A model generated the notes under the pieces. That model was given only the letters and a program-made list of their open reading frames with translations, was not told where the DNA came from and made no database searches. The translations under genes were made by a program, and so were the position numbers. From assembly GCA_003520455.1 (NCBI GenBank), contig DOUV01000153.1, forward strand, positions 3,028 to 19,867: a stretch of DNA of 16,840 bases, written 5' to 3'. This DNA is from Chloroflexota bacterium. Its GTDB lineage: Bacteria; Chloroflexota; Anaerolineae; Ardenticatenales; Ardenticatenaceae. Position 1 is the first letter of the stretch. Every line of letters starts with the position of its first letter. Below are positions 6,098 to 14,282 of the stretch, piece after piece.

Positions 6098-8413
6098 ATG
6101 GCGAAAAAGCGGAAAAAGCGCCAGCACCAGTCGGGAGGCGCGCCGAAAGTGAGCCGCGCTTCTGCGCCGCGAGAGGTAGTCTTATTGCAGGAGGCCCTCC
6201 TCGTGTTGCGCCACGGCAATACTGCGCCCGCAATTCGCCTGGCCTCGCAGGTTCTTCGAGCGGGTGGTAGCCCACGCGTCGCCGAGGCCGCGCGGGAGGT
6301 GCTGGCCGAGGCTCATTTTCGTGCCGCCATCAACAGCCCTGAGCCGGATGAGCGCCTGAAGCAGTTGGATGAGGCACTCCAGCACACCCCCGAGGCGCCC
6401 CGGTTGCACTTCCACCGTGGCGTAACCCTCTGGCGCCTGGGGCGCCTATCCGAAGCTGTGAAGGAATTCGACGTTACCGCGAAGCGCGAGCCGGAACGAC
6501 CGGGCCTGGCCTACCTGCGCCAACTGGCTCGCCTGGCTACCGGCCAATCGTGGCAGCGCGATGGGATGTCGCCCGCGGAAGCCAATACCTTGCGCCTGGT
6601 GCAAGGCCTGCTGAACGGCGAACCGCTATCGGGGCTCTCGAGCGCACTCAGAGGGCCGCTGTTGGGCAAAGGCCCGGAAATGTGGCAGGCGCTGATCGAG
6701 ATGCGCACCGAACCAACGGCAGCGCCGCTGGACTTGTTACAAACGGCGGCTGAAAAGGCAGGCGGCGACCTGGTCAAACGCGTTATACGCTACTACTGGG
6801 GCGTGGCGGCCATGCGCCAGGGGGATAACCCCGACCTGGCCCGCGCGACCTGGGTCGGGGCGCAAAGTGCCGGGCTGGCAACCCCGTGGTTGGACCAGAA
6901 TCTCTCCAGGCTGCTGCGTGGACAGGTGGTTGAACTGGCCCAGGAAGGTCGCTGGGATGATGTCGTGAACCGTGCCAGCCGCGTTCCGGACGTGATCGAG
7001 GACCGAGTTTTGGCGGAGACGGTCGGCCTTGCTTACTATCGCCTGGGGTATGACGCCGCGCAGGCAGGCCACTGGCCCACAGCCGTGGAACACTGGCGTA
7101 AGGCGGAAGAGTACATCAGCAGCCGTCAGCTCGCCCAGAACCTGGCCCTGGCCGAAGAGGCGCTGGAAAACTGGGTTCGAGCAGCAGAGGCGTGGCGCGA
7201 TATGGTGCGCCGCCGGCCGCGCAAAGAGAATCATCCTGAGTATCTCACCGATTCGCAGGTGGCTGCGCTCTGGGGCCACGCGGCCGACTGTTACGAGCGT
7301 GCCAACCAGCCGGACGAGGCCGTCACCTGCCTGAAGAATGCAATCAAGTATGCGCCCGACGATGCCGAACTGCGTGTAAAGCTGGTTGATGCCCTGCTGG
7401 CCGGCGAGCGCGTGGAAGCAGCCGAGAATGAGTTGGACCGGATTCTCGAGTTCGACCCCCAGAACGTCGAGGCGCTGCTTCGGCTGGGAACGCTGTACGA
7501 AGGCTCGTGGAACCGCGATGCCATGCCCATCTGGCGGCGCGTGCTGGCGGTAGACCCGCAGAACAGAGAGGCTCGCGAGGCGCTGGCCCAGGGGTACGTT
7601 GAGCTCGTCCGTCCCGACACGGATCGCGGCTGGTTTGCGTTCCTCCGCTACCCTTCCGAAAAAGAGAAGATCAAATTGATCGAGGAAGGGTTGCAGGAGC
7701 TCCCCGAGCATCCGAAGTTGCTGCTCGAACTTGGAGTTCTGTACCGCCAGGCGAAGAAGAACAGACAGGCGCGCGACGCCCTCCTGCGGGCCTATCAGGC
7801 CACCCCGACGGACGTGAAGATCGCCGGGATGGTCCTGCACGAGCTGCTCCATGTGGACGCGGAAGAGGAGGCCGAGCGACTGCTGCCCGAAGTTCGCCAG
7901 ATCCAGGGCCTGCTGCCGGGCTTCTGGCTCGATCAGGGCCGCATGGTTCTGGACTGCGAGTTGGACGAGGCCTGGGCGGTGCGCTTCTTCGACGAGGCCA
8001 TCGCGCTCGTCGAACAGCCCTATGTGGAGGAGACGAAGGCGAGTCTCCTGGCCAGTATTTACGAGACCGCGTACGGTGAGGGGGCCGTGAAACTGGCCGA
8101 ACTGTATGAACGCCGCATCCGTGACGAAGTCCCCAAGAGCGGCGCAGTGGAGTATGTCGAGGCCTTTCGCCTCTATCACGAAAAGCACGACCAGCAAAAG
8201 GTGCAGCGCCTGCTTCGCAAGGCGGGGCAGGCGGCTCGCCGGGCGAATGACGCCGGCATGGTGGAGTTGGTTGAATCGGCTGAAGTGTTGCTCAGCGGTC
8301 CTGGGCTGGACCTGCTGAAGATGCTCAGGACCCCAGGCATGGAGGGTCTCCTTGAAAATCTGTTGGCGGGTTTAGATTTGGATGACGAGGATGAATTTGA
8401 TGAGTACTTCTAG
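6098..8413 (+). CDS. large tetratricopeptide-repeat protein, first gene of chaperone operon
   Basis: This 771-aa protein is mostly helical repeats. Clear TPR-like units are seen near residues 84-135 (LHFHRGVTLWRLGRLSEAVKEF), 388-470 (including LKNAIKYAPDDAELRVKLVD and LDRILEFDPQNVEALLRLG) and 525-575. The N-terminus is strongly basic (AKKRKKRQ) and the C-terminus strongly acidic (DLDDEDEFDEYF). There is no signal peptide or transmembrane helix, so it should be cytoplasmic. TPR arrays bind peptides and partner proteins. As first gene in a run with J-like, GrpE-like and Hsp70 genes, it is likely a scaffold or client adaptor of that system, which is inference from context. The ATG at 6098 has AGGGG 11 nt upstream and a promoter at 6025-6052. 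Its end overlaps the J-like gene by 14 nt. Confidence 0.85.
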   Translation: MAKKRKKRQHQSGGAPKVSRASAPREVVLLQEALLVLRHGNTAPAIRLASQVLRAGGSPRVAEAAREVLAEAHFRAAINSPEPDERLKQLDEALQHTPEAPRLHFHRGVTLWRLGRLSEAVKEFDVTAKREPERPGLAYLRQLARLATGQSWQRDGMSPAEANTLRLVQGLLNGEPLSGLSSALRGPLLGKGPEMWQALIEMRTEPTAAPLDLLQTAAEKAGGDLVKRVIRYYWGVAAMRQGDNPDLARATWVGAQSAGLATPWLDQNLSRLLRGQVVELAQEGRWDDVVNRASRVPDVIEDRVLAETVGLAYYRLGYDAAQAGHWPTAVEHWRKAEEYISSRQLAQNLALAEEALENWVRAAEAWRDMVRRRPRKENHPEYLTDSQVAALWGHAADCYERANQPDEAVTCLKNAIKYAPDDAELRVKLVDALLAGERVEAAENELDRILEFDPQNVEALLRLGTLYEGSWNRDAMPIWRRVLAVDPQNREAREALAQGYVELVRPDTDRGWFAFLRYPSEKEKIKLIEEGLQELPEHPKLLLELGVLYRQAKKNRQARDALLRAYQATPTDVKIAGMVLHELLHVDAEEEAERLLPEVRQIQGLLPGFWLDQGRMVLDCELDEAWAVRFFDEAIALVEQPYVEETKASLLASIYETAYGEGAVKLAELYERRIRDEVPKSGAVEYVEAFRLYHEKHDQQKVQRLLRKAGQAARRANDAGMVELVESAEVLLSGPGLDLLKMLRTPGMEGLLENLLAGLDLDDEDEFDEYF

Positions 8414-8753
8414 GTCGTTACAGGACCCATACGCCACTCTGGGCCTCAGCCGGCGGGCCGCCGATGCCGAAATCAAACGGGCCTACTTTCGGCTCGTGCG
8501 TGAGTACTCGCCGGAACGCGAGCCGGAAAAATTCCAGGAGATTCGGGCGGCCTATGAGCAGTTGAAAACACCGGAGCGCCGGGCACAGACGGACCTCTTC
8601 TTGTTGCAGCCGCCGCCCGAGATGCCCAATCGACGCCGGTCTGGCTATGACCTGGCGGTGCATCCCGAGGATATCATCGCACTCGCCCTGGAACTGGGCC
8701 TGGCTGAACTTTCGGTACGCAAGGATTTCTATGAACCCAAACTTCCCGAGTAA
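8400..8753 (+). CDS. J-domain-like protein with degenerate HPD motif
   Basis: This 117-aa protein is a short J-like domain (about residues 10-65: DPYATLGLSRRAADAEIKRA, then YFRLVREYSPEREPEKF and IRAAYEQL) plus a tail of about 50 residues. A J domain normally stimulates Hsp70 ATPase through an invariant His-Pro-Asp between helices II and III. Here the position reads Ser37-Pro38-Glu39, so stimulation may be lost or altered and the domain may serve mainly for docking. No G/F or zinc-finger regions are present, unlike DnaJ. Three ATGs are possible (8382, 8391, 8400). I chose 8400 because GAGG at 8387-8390 lies 9 nt upstream; it overlaps the TPR gene by 14 nt. The neighbours are GrpE-like and DnaK-like genes. 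Confidence 0.85.
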   Translation: MSTSRSLQDPYATLGLSRRAADAEIKRAYFRLVREYSPEREPEKFQEIRAAYEQLKTPERRAQTDLFLLQPPPEMPNRRRSGYDLAVHPEDIIALALELGLAELSVRKDFYEPKLPE

Positions 8754-9888
8754 CGATCTTGAGATGACAGACTTTGAGAGGTCGAAAAGGGCTGACAACG
8801 AAGGCGAAGGTGCGGTTGAAGGGTACGATCCTCCTCAAGAGGATTCCCATCAGAGGGGTTCTCAGCCGGGGGAAGGCACCTCCTCTCCTCGCGGCGGGGC
8901 GGATCAGGCCCACGTCGCGGAACAGCCCCAGATACACGCCTATCTCCTCCGGCTGGCTGCGCAGAGTGATCGCATGCAGGCTCAGCTCGACCGGCTGCTG
9001 GCGGAAACCGAGCTCCGCGGTGATCAAGTCGCCACGATTGCCCGCCACCTGACGGATCCGGCGGCGGCCCAACCGGTTCACGAACGGCTCGCCGACCTGC
9101 TGGCCCGGCTGGAAGCCAGCCAGGCTCAGTTAGAGGAGCTGGCGACGACCGTGACCAGGCTGAGTCGCACGCAGTTCCGATCCAATGCCCTGGCCGAGAC
9201 CAAAGAGCAGCAGATTGCCACAGCGCTGGCGACGCTCCAGGAAATTGCCATCCGGCGGGAGCAGGCGCAGGAGGCCCGGACATCGCACGAGCAACAACGC
9301 CTGGCCGACCTGCGGGCTGAGGCGCGAGGCGAATTGGCGGTCGAGCTGCTTCCGGTGCTGGACGGTCTGGAACTGGCGTTGGAGAACGGGCAAGCGCTCC
9401 TCGAACAGCGTCGTGAGCGGGCGGCCCCGGCGGCATCTGCACAGGCACCCGAGCGTGCCGAGCCCCACGGTCTGTGGCGAAAATTACGCTCCGCGTTCGT
9501 CGGTGAACCGGCGCCCGCGGCGCCGCCCGCCGTCTCTGAACCGGGCACTGACGAGATGGACGACTCGCTGGCGGCCTGGTTGCGGGGCCTCGAGCTCGTG
9601 CGCGAGCGTTTCTTGAGCCGGCTCGCCGCGGAGGGCATCCAGCTGATTCCTGCCCTGGGGCAGCCGTTTGACCCTCGCCAGCATCTGGCTGTGGAAACGG
9701 CGCTCCGCGACGACGTGCGACCGGGGACCATCGTCGCCGTATTGCGCAAGGGGTACCGACAGCAAGATCGCGTGCTGCGCTATGCCGAAGTCGTGGTCTC
9801 CCGCGCTCCTGGCGAGGGGACCGAAGGGACCTCGGCCATCAGAGGAAGCGCGAACGGGGAAGGAGTGGACCGTGAACACGACTGCTAA
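8731..9888 (+). CDS. GrpE-like nucleotide exchange factor with long coiled-coil N-terminus and internal insertion
   Basis: GrpE releases ADP from Hsp70. This 385-aa version is about twice the usual length. Residues 1-65 are polar and probably disordered. About 65-205 is a long helical, coiled-coil-like segment rich in Gln, Glu, Arg and Ala. About 192-230 (AEARGELAVELLPVLDGLEL) matches the GrpE long helix. About 231-278 is an Ala/Pro-rich insertion. About 279-358 is the four-helix and beta-wing part, with GIQLIPALGQPFDPRQHLAV and KGYRQQDRVLRYAEV. The frame is open upstream, but AAGGA (8721-8725) lies 5 nt before the ATG at 8731. The ATG at 8764 is an alternative without a good signal. It overlaps the J-like gene by 23 nt and dnaK-like by 17 nt. 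The main-chromosome GrpE is presumably encoded elsewhere. Confidence 0.85.
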   Translation: MNPNFPSNDLEMTDFERSKRADNEGEGAVEGYDPPQEDSHQRGSQPGEGTSSPRGGADQAHVAEQPQIHAYLLRLAAQSDRMQAQLDRLLAETELRGDQVATIARHLTDPAAAQPVHERLADLLARLEASQAQLEELATTVTRLSRTQFRSNALAETKEQQIATALATLQEIAIRREQAQEARTSHEQQRLADLRAEARGELAVELLPVLDGLELALENGQALLEQRRERAAPAASAQAPERAEPHGLWRKLRSAFVGEPAPAAPPAVSEPGTDEMDDSLAAWLRGLELVRERFLSRLAAEGIQLIPALGQPFDPRQHLAVETALRDDVRPGTIVAVLRKGYRQQDRVLRYAEVVVSRAPGEGTEGTSAIRGSANGEGVDREHDC

Positions 9889-11659
9889 AATCCTGGGCAT
9901 CGACCTGGGAACCACCAACTCCGTGCTGGGTGTCATCCAGGACGGAGTTCCCACGTTACTGCCCATCAAAGGGCAGCGCCTCCTACCCTCCGTGGTCGGC
10001 ATCTCTCCCAGCGGTGAGGTGCTGGTCGGGACGCCAGCGCGCAATCAGTGGGTGGTCGCGCCGGAGCGGACGGTACGTTCCATCAAGCGCAAGATGGGGC
10101 GCAATGAGACCGTGACGATGGCGGGGAAGAGCTACACGCCGCAGGAAATCTCGGCCTTCATCTTGCGAGAGATCAAACAGGCGGCTGAGGCAGACCTGGG
10201 CGAACCGGTGGAGCGGGCGGTGATCACCGTCCCGGCGTACTTCAATGAAGTGCAGCGCCAGGCAACGCTCGAAGCTGGGGAGATCGCCGGTTTCGTCGTC
10301 GAGCGGATCATCAACGAGCCCACGGCAGCGGCGCTGGCCTACGGCTACGGCCTCAACGGCGACCAGCACCTGCACCTGCACGTGCTCGTCTACGACCTGG
10401 GTGGCGGCACCTTCGACGTTTCGGTCATCGAGTTGAACTATGGCGTCGTGGACGTGTTGGCGACGGCCGGTGACAACCACCTGGGCGGTGATGATTTCGA
10501 CGAGCGGCTCGCCGAGATGCTGGCGGACGAATTTGCCGGCGAGCACGGCATCGATTTGCGCCAGAGCCACCAGGCCTGGGCTCGCCTGTTACGGGCGGCC
10601 GAAGAGGCAAAAATCGAGCTCTCGTCGGCTCCATACGCCACGGTCAGCCTGGAGTACATTGCCAGGGATGAGAACGGCACACCGCTGCACATCGAGCGGG
10701 AGGTCACGCAGGACGAGTTTGTCGCGTTGATTGCCGACCTGCTCGAGCGAACCCTGACCTGCATCGATCAGGCCCTGGCCGACGCCAGCCTGGAGGCAGG
10801 TGAGATCGACCGCGTGTTACTCGTCGGTGGTTCGACTCGCATCCCCGCCGTCTGGGAGCTGGTTGCCGGCCGTCTTGGCCAGGACCCGCACATCGAGATC
10901 GACCCCGACGCGGCCGTGGCCCTCGGCGCGGCGGTGCAAGCCGGGATCATCGTGGGCGAAGAGATTGACGCGATTCTGGTGGATGTCACGCCACTCTCCC
11001 TGGGTATCGAGACGGCTCAGATCGGCATCACCGGTCAGATACGGACCGACCACTTTGCTCCTCTCATCCGGCGTAACACGACGATCCCGGTTCAAAAGAG
11101 CGAGGTGTTCTCGACCCTGCATCCCGGCCAGAAGGCGATTCACGTCAAAGTCTACCAGGGCGAACATCCGGTGGCGTCTCAAAACGTGCTCCTGGGCGAC
11201 TTCATGGTTGAGGATCTCAAGCCCAACCGGCGGGACGGCCTGACCGATGTGACGATCAACTTCCAGCTCGACGTCAATGGCATTCTGGACGTGACCGTCA
11301 TCGAGCGCAAGACCGGCAAACAGGTCAGAGAACGGCTCAAGGCCAGTCGCAAGCGGCTCAGCCCGGAGCAAATCGCGGAGAGCCAGGCTAAACTGGAGGC
11401 GCTCTACGGGAATGGGCATGTGGAGGAGGCCGAGGAGGCATGGTTCGCCCCCGATCTGCCGGAGGTGGATCCCGGTGTGGCGGTCCTGCTGGAACGCGCC
11501 CGGAAGGTGCTCAACCGGCCGGACCTCGACCCCGACGTGGCGGCCGAAATCGCCGGCGTCGTCGCCGACATCCGCCGGGCCTCCGCCGACGGGGACGACA
11601 AGCGGGCCGAGGAATACTGTGACCAGTTGATCGATTTGCTTCTCGAGGCCGAGGAGTAG
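9872..11659 (+). CDS. Hsp70/DnaK-family chaperone, short-lid paralogue
   Basis: This 595-aa ATP-dependent chaperone has the expected motifs: phosphate-1 GIDLGTTNS (9-17), VPAYFNEVQRQAT (120-132), IINEPTAAALAYG (147-159), phosphate-2 DLGGGTFDVSV (175-185), and adenosine-site LLVGGSTRIP (316-325). The interdomain linker and start of the substrate-binding domain read ILVDVTPLSLGIET (368-381), close to canonical DnaK. The beta-sandwich domain extends to about 480. The helical lid after about 497 is roughly 100 residues, and the usual disordered tail is absent, so it is somewhat shorter than E. coli DnaK. Start: GTG at 9872 with AGGAG 6 nt upstream. The open frame extends farther upstream, but those codons are out-of-frame grpE sequence. 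As part of the TPR/J-like/GrpE-like operon it is likely a specialised Hsp70 and not the housekeeping DnaK, although the window cannot exclude that. Confidence 0.93.
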   Translation: MNTTAKILGIDLGTTNSVLGVIQDGVPTLLPIKGQRLLPSVVGISPSGEVLVGTPARNQWVVAPERTVRSIKRKMGRNETVTMAGKSYTPQEISAFILREIKQAAEADLGEPVERAVITVPAYFNEVQRQATLEAGEIAGFVVERIINEPTAAALAYGYGLNGDQHLHLHVLVYDLGGGTFDVSVIELNYGVVDVLATAGDNHLGGDDFDERLAEMLADEFAGEHGIDLRQSHQAWARLLRAAEEAKIELSSAPYATVSLEYIARDENGTPLHIEREVTQDEFVALIADLLERTLTCIDQALADASLEAGEIDRVLLVGGSTRIPAVWELVAGRLGQDPHIEIDPDAAVALGAAVQAGIIVGEEIDAILVDVTPLSLGIETAQIGITGQIRTDHFAPLIRRNTTIPVQKSEVFSTLHPGQKAIHVKVYQGEHPVASQNVLLGDFMVEDLKPNRRDGLTDVTINFQLDVNGILDVTVIERKTGKQVRERLKASRKRLSPEQIAESQAKLEALYGNGHVEEAEEAWFAPDLPEVDPGVAVLLERARKVLNRPDLDPDVAAEIAGVVADIRRASADGDDKRAEEYCDQLIDLLLEAEE

Positions 11660-11816
11660 ACCCGGCGCGACCTTTGGGGTTCCACCCGGTGCATCCTCGC
11701 CTGGCTCAACACGACGGAGTCCCAACGCGCAGAGGTGAGAACGCCCGGAGGGAGCGATGAAACCAGTATCCGAGAGTCGGGTGTAGCGGAATCATCGACC
11801 GACAGGCCGCAGCCTT

Positions 11817-13130
11817 TCATTGCCGGGCCGCGTGGTGGGTGACGCGAGCGGCGAAGGATCCGAGCCGTTCGGCCAGCGATGGGGCTGGGCCCAGGAGAGG
11901 AAGTCGAATGGTCGCGACTGTGCCGCTCCCGAAGACGCTGCTCAAGGTGAGGGTGCCGTGATGCGCATCCACCAGTGATTTGGCGATTGCTAATCCCAGG
12001 CCCGTACTCCCTTTGGTGCGCGATCGCGAGCGGTCGCCACGGTAGAAGCGATCGAACACGTGCGGGAGGTCTTCCGCCGCGATCCCCTCACCAGTATCAG
12101 AGACTTCTACGACGGCCTCGGATCCTTGTCGCCTTGCCGCAACACGAATACTCCCCCCCGGAGGCGTATGCTTCACCGCGTTGTCGAGCATGATCAGGAG
12201 CACCTGGTGGAGACGGTCGGGATCGCCTTCAACCCAGAGAGACTCTCCGCCTCCGTGGTCGGTCAGGCGGATCCCTGCTTCTTGGGCCAGGGGCACCATG
12301 CGCCGTGCCACATCTGTCGTGAGAGGGCCCAAATCGAGCTGTCCGATGGCCAGATCAATCTCCTGCAGGTCAGATCGAGCCAGAGTGAGCAGATCGCCAG
12401 CCAGCCGCTCGAGCCTGACGATTTCCTGGCGCACGTCGTCAAACAGTTCGCCGTTCGTCTCTAATGGCTCAACTCGGTGCTGATGGAGCAGGTCCGTGGC
12501 GGCGTGCAGGACCGTAAGCGGGGTGCGGAGTTCATGAGCCGCTGCCGCGACAAATTCCTGCTGGTGCTGGAAAGCCAGCCGGATGGGAACCAGGGCGCGC
12601 CCGGCCAGGAACCAGGCACCAAGGATTGAGACCAGGAGGCCCGTTCCGCTGACTGTCGCGAGAATGAGCACCAGTTGGTGCAGCGCTGACTCCTCCGCAG
12701 CAATACTTTGCCCGATGACAAAGAGAGCCGGGCCGAACTGGGGCCCTGGGAGGGGCTGGATATAGAGCCGCGCCGGTTCTCCATCGACGACGATGGTCGC
12801 ATAGCGCGGCAACTTGTTGCCGGAGAGGCCTACGATTTCGGGCGGGAAGGTGAGATTTTCCGGATTCTCGAGGACACGGCCATCCGGCCCGAGAAGAAGC
12901 GAGAATACAGCTCCGCGCATGATCTCTGGTCGAGGGCGAATCCGGCCTTCCGATCGCTCGTGGGTGATCGCCATGACAATCGCGTTGCTTCGCCGGAGCA
13001 GGTCGCGATCAACCTCGCCAATGAGGCTTCGGGCGAGACTCACATAGACCATAGCGCCGGCAAGCGTCAAGATCAGCCAGAGAACCAGAACGTTCCACCC
13101 GACCAGCCCCCAGCGGACGCGATTGAACAT
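11817..13130 (-). CDS. two-component sensor histidine kinase
   Basis: This 437-aa membrane kinase has a first transmembrane helix (about 10-32), an extracytoplasmic sensor of about 115 residues without a recognised fold, and a second helix (about 152-176). The linker to the H box is short and contains only a HAMP-like start (GRALVPI), as in many kinases of this type. The H box HELRTPL has phosphoacceptor His199. ATP-binding motifs follow: N box DNAVKH (Asn317), G1 DTGEGI (345-350), F box FDRFYR (359-364) and G2 STGLGLAI (375-382). It would sense an envelope or external signal and phosphorylate the response regulator, whose gene ends 5 nt upstream, so the two are co-transcribed. Location beside the ApbE/ferric-reductase genes suggests a redox or metal signal; that is inference. 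Confidence 0.95.
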   Translation of the reverse strand: MFNRVRWGLVGWNVLVLWLILTLAGAMVYVSLARSLIGEVDRDLLRRSNAIVMAITHERSEGRIRPRPEIMRGAVFSLLLGPDGRVLENPENLTFPPEIVGLSGNKLPRYATIVVDGEPARLYIQPLPGPQFGPALFVIGQSIAAEESALHQLVLILATVSGTGLLVSILGAWFLAGRALVPIRLAFQHQQEFVAAAAHELRTPLTVLHAATDLLHQHRVEPLETNGELFDDVRQEIVRLERLAGDLLTLARSDLQEIDLAIGQLDLGPLTTDVARRMVPLAQEAGIRLTDHGGGESLWVEGDPDRLHQVLLIMLDNAVKHTPPGGSIRVAARRQGSEAVVEVSDTGEGIAAEDLPHVFDRFYRGDRSRSRTKGSTGLGLAIAKSLVDAHHGTLTLSSVFGSGTVATIRLPLLGPAPSLAERLGSFAARVTHHAARQ

Positions 13131-13135
13131 AGTCG

Positions 13136-13807
13136 CTAGGCCTTCATCGTGTAGCCAACACCGCGGAACGTGCGGATGAGTGGCCGCGCGAATCCCCGGT
13201 CAATTTTATCACGCAGGTAATGGATGTAGATTTCGACGACGTTTGAGGTTGGCTCGGCATCATAGCCCCAGACGTGATCGGTGATCTGGGCCTTGGTGAG
13301 GACCTGGCCTGGGTGGCGCATCAGGTACTCAAGCAGCGCAAACTCCCTGGCTGTCAGTTCAATCGTGCGCTCGCCGCGCTGCGCTTCGCGCCGTGCCAGG
13401 TCAAGCGTCAGGTCGCCGACCACGAGCGTGTTGGTCTCAGCCTCATCTCCTCCACGCCGCCCGAGCGCCCGCACGCGTGCCAAAAACTCCTCGAGGGCGA
13501 AGGGTTTGACGAGGTAGTCATCGGCACCCGCGTCCAGCCCCCGCACCCGGTCTGGAACCGCGTCTAAGGCGGTAAGCATCAGGACGGGTGTGCGTACACG
13601 CTGCTGGCGCAGGCTTCGACAGACCTCGAGCCCGTCCATTTCCGGCAGCATGACGTCCAGCACGATCAGGTCGTACACTCCGGTTATCCCACACATCAGC
13701 CCCGCGGCGCCGTTATAGACGACTTCGGTCCGGTGTCCAGCCTCCATGAGGGCTCTCTCGACCAGGTGAGCAATCCGAGAATCATCCTCCACGAGGAGAA
13801 TGTACAT
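13136..13807 (-). CDS. OmpR/PhoB-family response regulator
   Basis: This 223-aa regulator has a receiver domain (about 1-118) with acidic residues Asp8 and Asp9, phosphoacceptor Asp51 (LDVMLPEMDG), Thr79 and Lys101 (VKPF). A winged-helix DNA-binding domain (about 125-223) has ELTAREFALLEYLMRHPGQV and the C-terminal hairpin RTFRGVGYTMK. The frame stays open to 13870, but the protein family starts at MYILLVEDD, so I use the ATG at 13807, which has GAGAGGGA about 9 nt upstream. This family binds tandem direct repeats of about 11-bp period; such a repeat is present in the shared intergenic region at 14124-14143. The kinase gene follows after 5 nt. Confidence 0.95.
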   Translation of the reverse strand: MYILLVEDDSRIAHLVERALMEAGHRTEVVYNGAAGLMCGITGVYDLIVLDVMLPEMDGLEVCRSLRQQRVRTPVLMLTALDAVPDRVRGLDAGADDYLVKPFALEEFLARVRALGRRGGDEAETNTLVVGDLTLDLARREAQRGERTIELTAREFALLEYLMRHPGQVLTKAQITDHVWGYDAEPTSNVVEIYIHYLRDKIDRGFARPLIRTFRGVGYTMKA

Positions 13808-14002
13808 TCCAAACAATCCCTCTCGTTGGTGTCGAGCCACCCGCCTGGCGCGCCACTCGAAACAGGCCAAACAACGTGGCGTTGGCGATACGAATACAAC
13901 AGCAAGATTTCTTCATAGCGTGCGGCACGACGTGGTGGTGGATGATGTCAGCCTGGGCCAGGCGAAAGGTCTCGCGCTGGCGGGACCGAGATGCCTCCCC
14001 AC

Positions 14003-14040
14003 GCGCTTCGCTCGGGAGCTGCGCACTTCGCTCAGGCTCC
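14003..14040. repeat. degenerate tandem repeat, possible interspersed element
   Basis: GCGCTTCGCTCGGGAGCT (14003-14020) is followed by a variant copy, GCGCACTTCGCTCAGGCTCC (14021-14040). Both copies share TTCGCTC. GGAGC (14015-14019) can also pair with GCTCC (14036-14040). The sequence has the look of an interspersed non-coding repeat, but no second copy exists in this window to confirm it. Confidence 0.4.
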
Positions 14041-14123
14041 ACCGCAAGGAAACCTCGTCGTAGGACGAACGCCAACCGAGCACAGTCGCTCTTCTCATAG
14101 AACTCTAAGGAAGTGTAGCCCTT

Positions 14124-14157
14124 TTCCAAGGTCATTCCAAGGTTCGAAGACTATGAT
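14124..14157 (+). promoter_or_regulatory. tandem 11-bp-period direct repeat and -10: candidate response-regulator activated promoter
   Basis: TTCCAAGGT occurs exactly at 14124-14132 and 14135-14143, one DNA helical turn (11 bp) apart. A weaker copy CTCTAAGG lies at 14103-14110, 21 bp farther upstream. Eight bases after the second copy is TATGAT (14152-14157, 5 of 6 to -10), with no good -35 in the expected place. PhoB/OmpR-type regulators bind such repeats in place of the -35. The transcript would start near 14164, about 119 nt before the first gene of the ApbE operon. Confidence 0.5.
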
Positions 14158-14282
14158 ATCGGGCATACGATAGCGGTTGGCGAGGGCGTCTTTGAGAGAG
14201 TGACATCCGCCGCCCCAGGAGATTGGCTATCTGGTAGCATACCTCAATAGCTGCGATGACCGCTAATTAGGATGGTTTCGCC

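Larger units (their letters stand above)
13808..14282. other. divergent intergenic region between the response regulator and the ApbE operon
   Basis: This 475-bp stretch has no convincing gene. Open frames in it lack family-like sequence or run into the regulator start. It holds a short degenerate tandem repeat (14003-14040), a tandem direct repeat that may bind the response regulator (14124-14143), and a -10-like TATGAT at 14152-14157. I could not find a clear promoter for the response regulator. Confidence 0.6.

Noticed and set aside
6737..8197. Long open frame on the minus strand, 486 codons
   Set aside because: It lies entirely opposite the TPR gene, has no start signal and has no family-like sequence. 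Long antisense frames are expected in GC-rich DNA.
11757..11786. Nine-residue reading frame with a strong GGAGGGAG ribosome-binding site in the DnaK/kinase intergenic region
   Set aside because: It is short, has no biased composition, no terminator and no gene downstream on that strand, so it is probably chance.
11660..11816. Terminator between the convergent dnaK-like and histidine kinase genes
   Set aside because: No stem followed by a T-tract could be found on either strand.
13782..14135. Minus-strand frame of 117 codons upstream of the response regulator
   Set aside because: It runs through the repeat-rich intergenic region and overlaps the regulator start. Composition looks like translated repeat sequence.
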